Source: Oscillospiraceae bacterium (GTDB lineage Bacteria > Bacillota > Clostridia > Oscillospirales > Oscillospiraceae). Taken from it: a DNA stretch of 64,000 bases. Location of the stretch: positions 1 through 64,000 of the forward strand of contig JAFWDU010000007.1 in NCBI GenBank assembly GCA_017516005.1, in the 5' to 3' direction. This document shows positions 60,662 through 64,000 of the stretch, piece after piece (position 1 is the first letter of the stretch; the number at the start of each line of letters is the position of its first letter). Both the position numbers and the translations under genes were made by a program. Under the pieces are notes generated by a model, which did no database searches, was not told the origin of the DNA, and saw nothing but the letters and a program-made list of their open reading frames with translations.

Positions 60662-63180
60662 TTGGCATCATACCAGCTTTCCGCCGCTTTCGCCTGTGCG
60701 GTCAGGGGAACCTTCAGAGAAGCAACTTTCTGCATCTGCTCTGTCACAATCCGGCAGACCTGATCCGCTTCCTCTCTGGGTGCTTCCACAATCAGCTCGT
60801 CATGAACCTGCAGAATCAGGCGGGCACGAAGGCCTGCCTCCTCCAATGCGCGGTCCACGGCGATCATGGCCAGTTTGATGATGTCCGCGGCAGATCCCTG
60901 AACGGGCGCGTTCAGGGCAATCCGTTCCGCTCCGGAGCGGACGTTGAAATTGGAACTGTGAAGGTCCGGTATCCAGCGTCGTCTGCCATAGATTGTGCTG
61001 ACATAACCGTCCTTTTTCGCCTGTTCCACCACATTTTTCATAAAATCCCGGACTTTGCTGTATTTCTGGAGGTAGGCATCCATGTAAGCTTTCGCCTCAT
61101 TGCGGCTCACACCGATGTCCTCCGCAAGAGAGAATTCGGAGATTCCGTAGACAATCCCGAAATTCACCGCCTTGGCATTGCGGCGCATGAGCGGCGTCAC
61201 TTCCGACAGCGGCACGCCGAACACCTGAGACGCCGTTACCGCATGCACGTCTTCTCCGGCGAGGAAGGCCTGCTGGAGATTCGGGTCATCCGCCATATGA
61301 GAGAGTACGCGAAGTTCAATCTGGCTGTAATCGGCATCCACCAGAACCCAGCCTGCCGGCGCGATAAACATACGCCGAAGCTCGCTTCCCAGTTCCGTCC
61401 GGACAGGGATGTTCTGAAGGTTGGGATCCGTGGAGGACAGTCTTCCGGTTGCGGTCACCGTGTTCTGGAAGGTGGTGTGGATCCGTCCATCCTCCGCAAT
61501 ATAGCCGAGCAGGCCGTCAGCATAAGTACTCTTCAGCTTTGTCAGCATGCGGTAGTCCAGCACGCACTGCACGATCGGATGCTTCCTGCGAAGCTTTTCA
61601 AGAACATCCGCTGAGGTGGAATATCCCGTTTTGGTCTTTTTCTGCGCAGGCAGCTGCAGACGCTCAAAAAGGACCTCTCCCAGCTGTTTGGGAGACAGAA
61701 TGTTGAATTCTCCTCCTGCGAGTGTGTAGATCATTTCCTGTGTTTGCTCGATCCGTTCCTGAAGCATCTCACCAAAGGCGATCAGTGCGGGTCTGTCAAC
61801 CAGGACACCAGCTCGTTCCATACGGGCAAGAACAGGGCAGAGCGGAAGGTCAATCTCCGTATAGACTCTCATGAGATTCTGCTCTTCCATCCGCTTCATC
61901 ATGGGTTCCCTGAGTGCGAACAACGCCGAAGCCTGTGCAGCAGGTGTGTCATCCGGCTGCTGCTGCAGATACGCAGCGGAAAGCTTCCGAAGAGAATATT
62001 CCGCAGCAGATGGATCCAGTACATAGGCTGCAACCAGGGCATCAAAATCGAATCCGCTTGCTTCTGTATTCCACTTCTGTGCCAGATGATGCAGTTCCTT
62101 GGCATCCCAGCAGCACTTCTGCGTGCCGTTGGATAAAAACGCTTTCAATTCCGGCAGATGTTCCTGTATATCCAGCTCTGCCGTTCCGCCGTCCCATGCA
62201 ACAGCCACGCGCGTACCGTCCTCTGAGAAGATCAGTGCGCATGGCACACCGGGATCCGGGAGACGATCCGACAGTGTCACTTCCGTCTTCACCGCCGCAG
62301 CGGGTGCAGGCTTCCGAAGCTGATACCGGTCGATCAGGCGGACAAACTCCAGTTTCAGGAACAGTTCATACAGCCTCTGCCGGTCCGGATCCTGCACAAG
62401 ATTGTCCTGAGGCGTAAATGCAACCGGGGCATCTGTCCGGATGGTCGCCAGCTCGTAGCTGAGATAGGCTGACTCCTTCCCTTCCTCCAGCTTCTTCCGG
62501 ACTGCGGGGCGCAGACTTTCCTGCTCCAGATTCGCATATACGCCATCCAGAGAACCGAAGGATCGGATCAGTTCTTTTCCGGTCTTTTCGCCCACGCCCG
62601 GAACGCCGGGAATATTATCCGAGGAATCTCCCATGAGCGCCTTCAGATCCACCAGGCGCTTCGGTGCAAATCCGTACTCTTCCTCAAACCGTTCCGGGGT
62701 ATAATCCACAGAGGTGGTCTGACCGCTTCTGGTGGTAACCAGTTTTACCGTTACACCCGGCTCTACCAGCTGAAGGCTGTCCCGGTCTCCCGTCACAATC
62801 AGGCATTCCCAGCCGGACTGCGCGCAGATACGCGCGGCCGTACCCAGAATATCATCTGCTTCCCAGCCGTCCATTTCATAATATGGGATCCGCATGGCAT
62901 CCAGCACTTCCCGCATCAGGGGCAGCTGCTGTGCAAGCTCCTCCGGCATGGGTTTCCGGGTTCCTTTGTATGCCTCATAGCGCAGATGACGGAATGTCTT
63001 CGCCTTCCGGTCGAAAGCGACACACACCGCGTCCGGTTTCACCTCTGTCTGAAGGGAGGAGAGAATATTCAGAAAACCGTAGACTGCGTTGGTGAAGAGT
63101 CCGTCCTTGGTGGAAAGCAGCCGCACACCGTAGAACGCACGGTTGATTACGCTGTTTCCATCCAGAATCATCAGTCTCAT
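60658..63180 (-). CDS. polA: DNA polymerase I
   Basis: An 840-residue family A polymerase for repair and Okazaki fragment processing. The 5' nuclease domain (1-290) shows DGNSVINRAFYGV, EADDILGTAA and GDRDSLQLVEPG. The middle 3' exonuclease domain keeps the fold but lacks the acidic D-x-E catalytic pattern, so it probably has no proofreading. The polymerase domain has ATGRLSSTDPNLQNIPVR, VDADYSQIELRVLSH, the O helix RRNAKAVNFGIVYG and the catalytic QVHDELIVEAP. It is first in the polA-rimI-tsaD operon. Confidence 0.97.
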   Translation of the reverse strand: MRLMILDGNSVINRAFYGVRLLSTKDGLFTNAVYGFLNILSSLQTEVKPDAVCVAFDRKAKTFRHLRYEAYKGTRKPMPEELAQQLPLMREVLDAMRIPYYEMDGWEADDILGTAARICAQSGWECLIVTGDRDSLQLVEPGVTVKLVTTRSGQTTSVDYTPERFEEEYGFAPKRLVDLKALMGDSSDNIPGVPGVGEKTGKELIRSFGSLDGVYANLEQESLRPAVRKKLEEGKESAYLSYELATIRTDAPVAFTPQDNLVQDPDRQRLYELFLKLEFVRLIDRYQLRKPAPAAAVKTEVTLSDRLPDPGVPCALIFSEDGTRVAVAWDGGTAELDIQEHLPELKAFLSNGTQKCCWDAKELHHLAQKWNTEASGFDFDALVAAYVLDPSAAEYSLRKLSAAYLQQQPDDTPAAQASALFALREPMMKRMEEQNLMRVYTEIDLPLCPVLARMERAGVLVDRPALIAFGEMLQERIEQTQEMIYTLAGGEFNILSPKQLGEVLFERLQLPAQKKTKTGYSTSADVLEKLRRKHPIVQCVLDYRMLTKLKSTYADGLLGYIAEDGRIHTTFQNTVTATGRLSSTDPNLQNIPVRTELGSELRRMFIAPAGWVLVDADYSQIELRVLSHMADDPNLQQAFLAGEDVHAVTASQVFGVPLSEVTPLMRRNAKAVNFGIVYGISEFSLAEDIGVSRNEAKAYMDAYLQKYSKVRDFMKNVVEQAKKDGYVSTIYGRRRWIPDLHSSNFNVRSGAERIALNAPVQGSAADIIKLAMIAVDRALEEAGLRARLILQVHDELIVEAPREEADQVCRIVTEQMQKVASLKVPLTAQAKAAESWYDAK

Positions 63181-63205
63181 GATTGGAAACTCCTTCGATT
63201 CAAAA

Positions 63206-64000
63206 TCATGCTCTATGCCACTTCGGTCCCTGCGGTGTATCCTCGATGATAATGCCTTTGGCTTTCAGCTCATCCCGGATCCGGTCCGCTTCAGCCCAGT
63301 TCTTTTCCTTCTTTGCCTGCGTGCGCAGTGCAAGCATCTGTTCAATCTGCTCTGCATCCTCATCCTCGGATGGCGCGGAAAGTGCCTCCGCCTTTGCAAT
63401 CAGATCCAGTCCGAGCACCTGATCGAAATCGGCAATCAGTGCGCGCTTGGTGGCGTCGTTGGTATCCGCCTTAAGCACATCGTAGAGTGCCGTCACTGCG
63501 AGGGACGTGTTCAGATCGTTGTCCAGTGCCTCACGGAACTTAGCCTGCAGCTGTGCAAACACCTCTTCATCCACGGGCTGCTGCTCATTGGACAAAGCAG
63601 CCACACGGGCAATCAGCTTCTGGTACGCGCTCTGGGCGTTGTCCAGATTTTCATAGGAGAAGACAAGGGATTTGCGGTAGTGGCTCTGCAGGCAGAAGAA
63701 CCGGTAAGCCAGCGGATCGTAGCCTTCCTCCTCCAGTACGGACACCGTGAGGATCTGTCCCTTGGATTTTGACATCTTGCCGGAATCGGTGTTCAGGTGA
63801 AGCACATGGAACCACTGCGGGCACCAGGGATGGCCGAGATAGGCTTCCGACTGGGCAATCTCATTGGTGTGATGGGGGAACATATTGTCAACTCCGCCGC
63901 AGTGCAGGTCCAGATACTCGCCCAGATGCTTGATGCTGATGCCGGAGCATTCAATGTGCCAGCCGGGGTAGCCGAGGCCCCAGGGCGATTCCCACTTCAG
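63206..64000 (-). CDS. cysS: cysteinyl-tRNA synthetase (5' part outside window)
   Basis: Class I aminoacyl-tRNA synthetase for cysteine. The window holds the C-terminal 264 codons; the gene runs past position 64000, where the frame reads LKWESPWGLGYPGWHIECS. The zinc-binding residues around ECSG and GGVDNMFPHHTNEIAQSEA and the KMSKSKGQ signature are present, followed by the helical DALR anticodon domain and a C-terminal zinc-free tail ending GPKWHRA. It precedes polA by 25 bases. Confidence 0.96.
   Translation of the reverse strand: MKWESPWGLGYPGWHIECSGISIKHLGEYLDLHCGGVDNMFPHHTNEIAQSEAYLGHPWCPQWFHVLHLNTDSGKMSKSKGQILTVSVLEEEGYDPLAYRFFCLQSHYRKSLVFSYENLDNAQSAYQKLIARVAALSNEQQPVDEEVFAQLQAKFREALDNDLNTSLAVTALYDVLKADTNDATKRALIADFDQVLGLDLIAKAEALSAPSEDEDAEQIEQMLALRTQAKKEKNWAEADRIRDELKAKGIIIEDTPQGPKWHRA

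Noticed and set aside
1-64000. CRISPR arrays, insertion sequences or prophage genes
   Set aside because: I looked for regularly spaced repeats, transposase motifs and phage structural genes and found none.

Overview
The window looks like chromosomal DNA from a Bacillota (Firmicutes) bacterium of class Clostridia with a moderately high G+C content. Evidence for this is the fused IspH-ribosomal S1 gene, the cdaA/cdaR pair, remA (DUF370), the prpC-prkC-rsgA signalling trio, gerW/ytfJ, DUF5685 and DUF2953 genes, and promoters with clear -35/-10 boxes. Species cannot be named from the sequence. Most genes are core housekeeping genes. I see no insertion sequence, prophage or CRISPR array.

Layout. 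0.1-9 kb: gltX, a MarR regulator, then a small accessory region with a Gfo/Idh/MocA oxidoreductase, an AraC regulator, a MATE exporter, and a LytS-like kinase with a SARP-type response regulator. 9-25 kb: one long leftward run, cdaA-cdaR-DUF5685-J protein-membrane protein-yicC-remA-gmk-rpoZ-priA-def-fmt-rsmB-rlmN-prpC-prkC-rsgA. It joins c-di-AMP synthesis, nucleotide and RNA metabolism, restart of replication, translation start and Ser/Thr phosphorylation. 25-30 kb: a divergent moxR-DUF58-transglutaminase operon. 30-36 kb: ogt, ispF, ispD, a methionine gamma-lyase family gene, murD, RNase P RNA and a lipoprotein. 36-45 kb: a TIM-barrel isomerase, a GNAT and a Dabb protein, then ispH-rpsA, plsC, cmk, a BaiN-like flavoprotein, a MurR/RpiR regulator, and rluB. 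44.6-48 kb: gerW, DUF2953, scpB, scpA and an M50 protease. 48-58.6 kb: tRNA-Arg, a possible immunity gene, tex, proX, an aminotransferase, a second MATE, a carboxylesterase, hlyIII, vanZ-like and tRNA-Thr. 59-64 kb: tsaD, rimI, polA and the 3' part of cysS.

How they work together. The MEP isoprenoid route is represented three times (ispD, ispF, ispH). Condensin subunits, MurD and DNA polymerase I cover chromosome and wall growth. RsgA, Tex, S1, RlmN, RsmB, RluB, TsaD, RimI, ProX and three aminoacyl-tRNA or formylation enzymes cover translation.

The most interesting signals are regulatory. The gfo and araC promoters carry matching 21-bp-phased direct repeats, each overlapping the -35 box by exactly one base, which suggests a two-promoter AraC regulon. 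A 21-bp palindrome lies over the hlyIII -10 box. A histidine kinase of the LytS type is paired with a SARP-type regulator instead of a LytTR one. A 0.6 kb gene-free stretch before tsaD holds a cluster of DnaA-box-like sites. No wholly new multi-gene system stands out.
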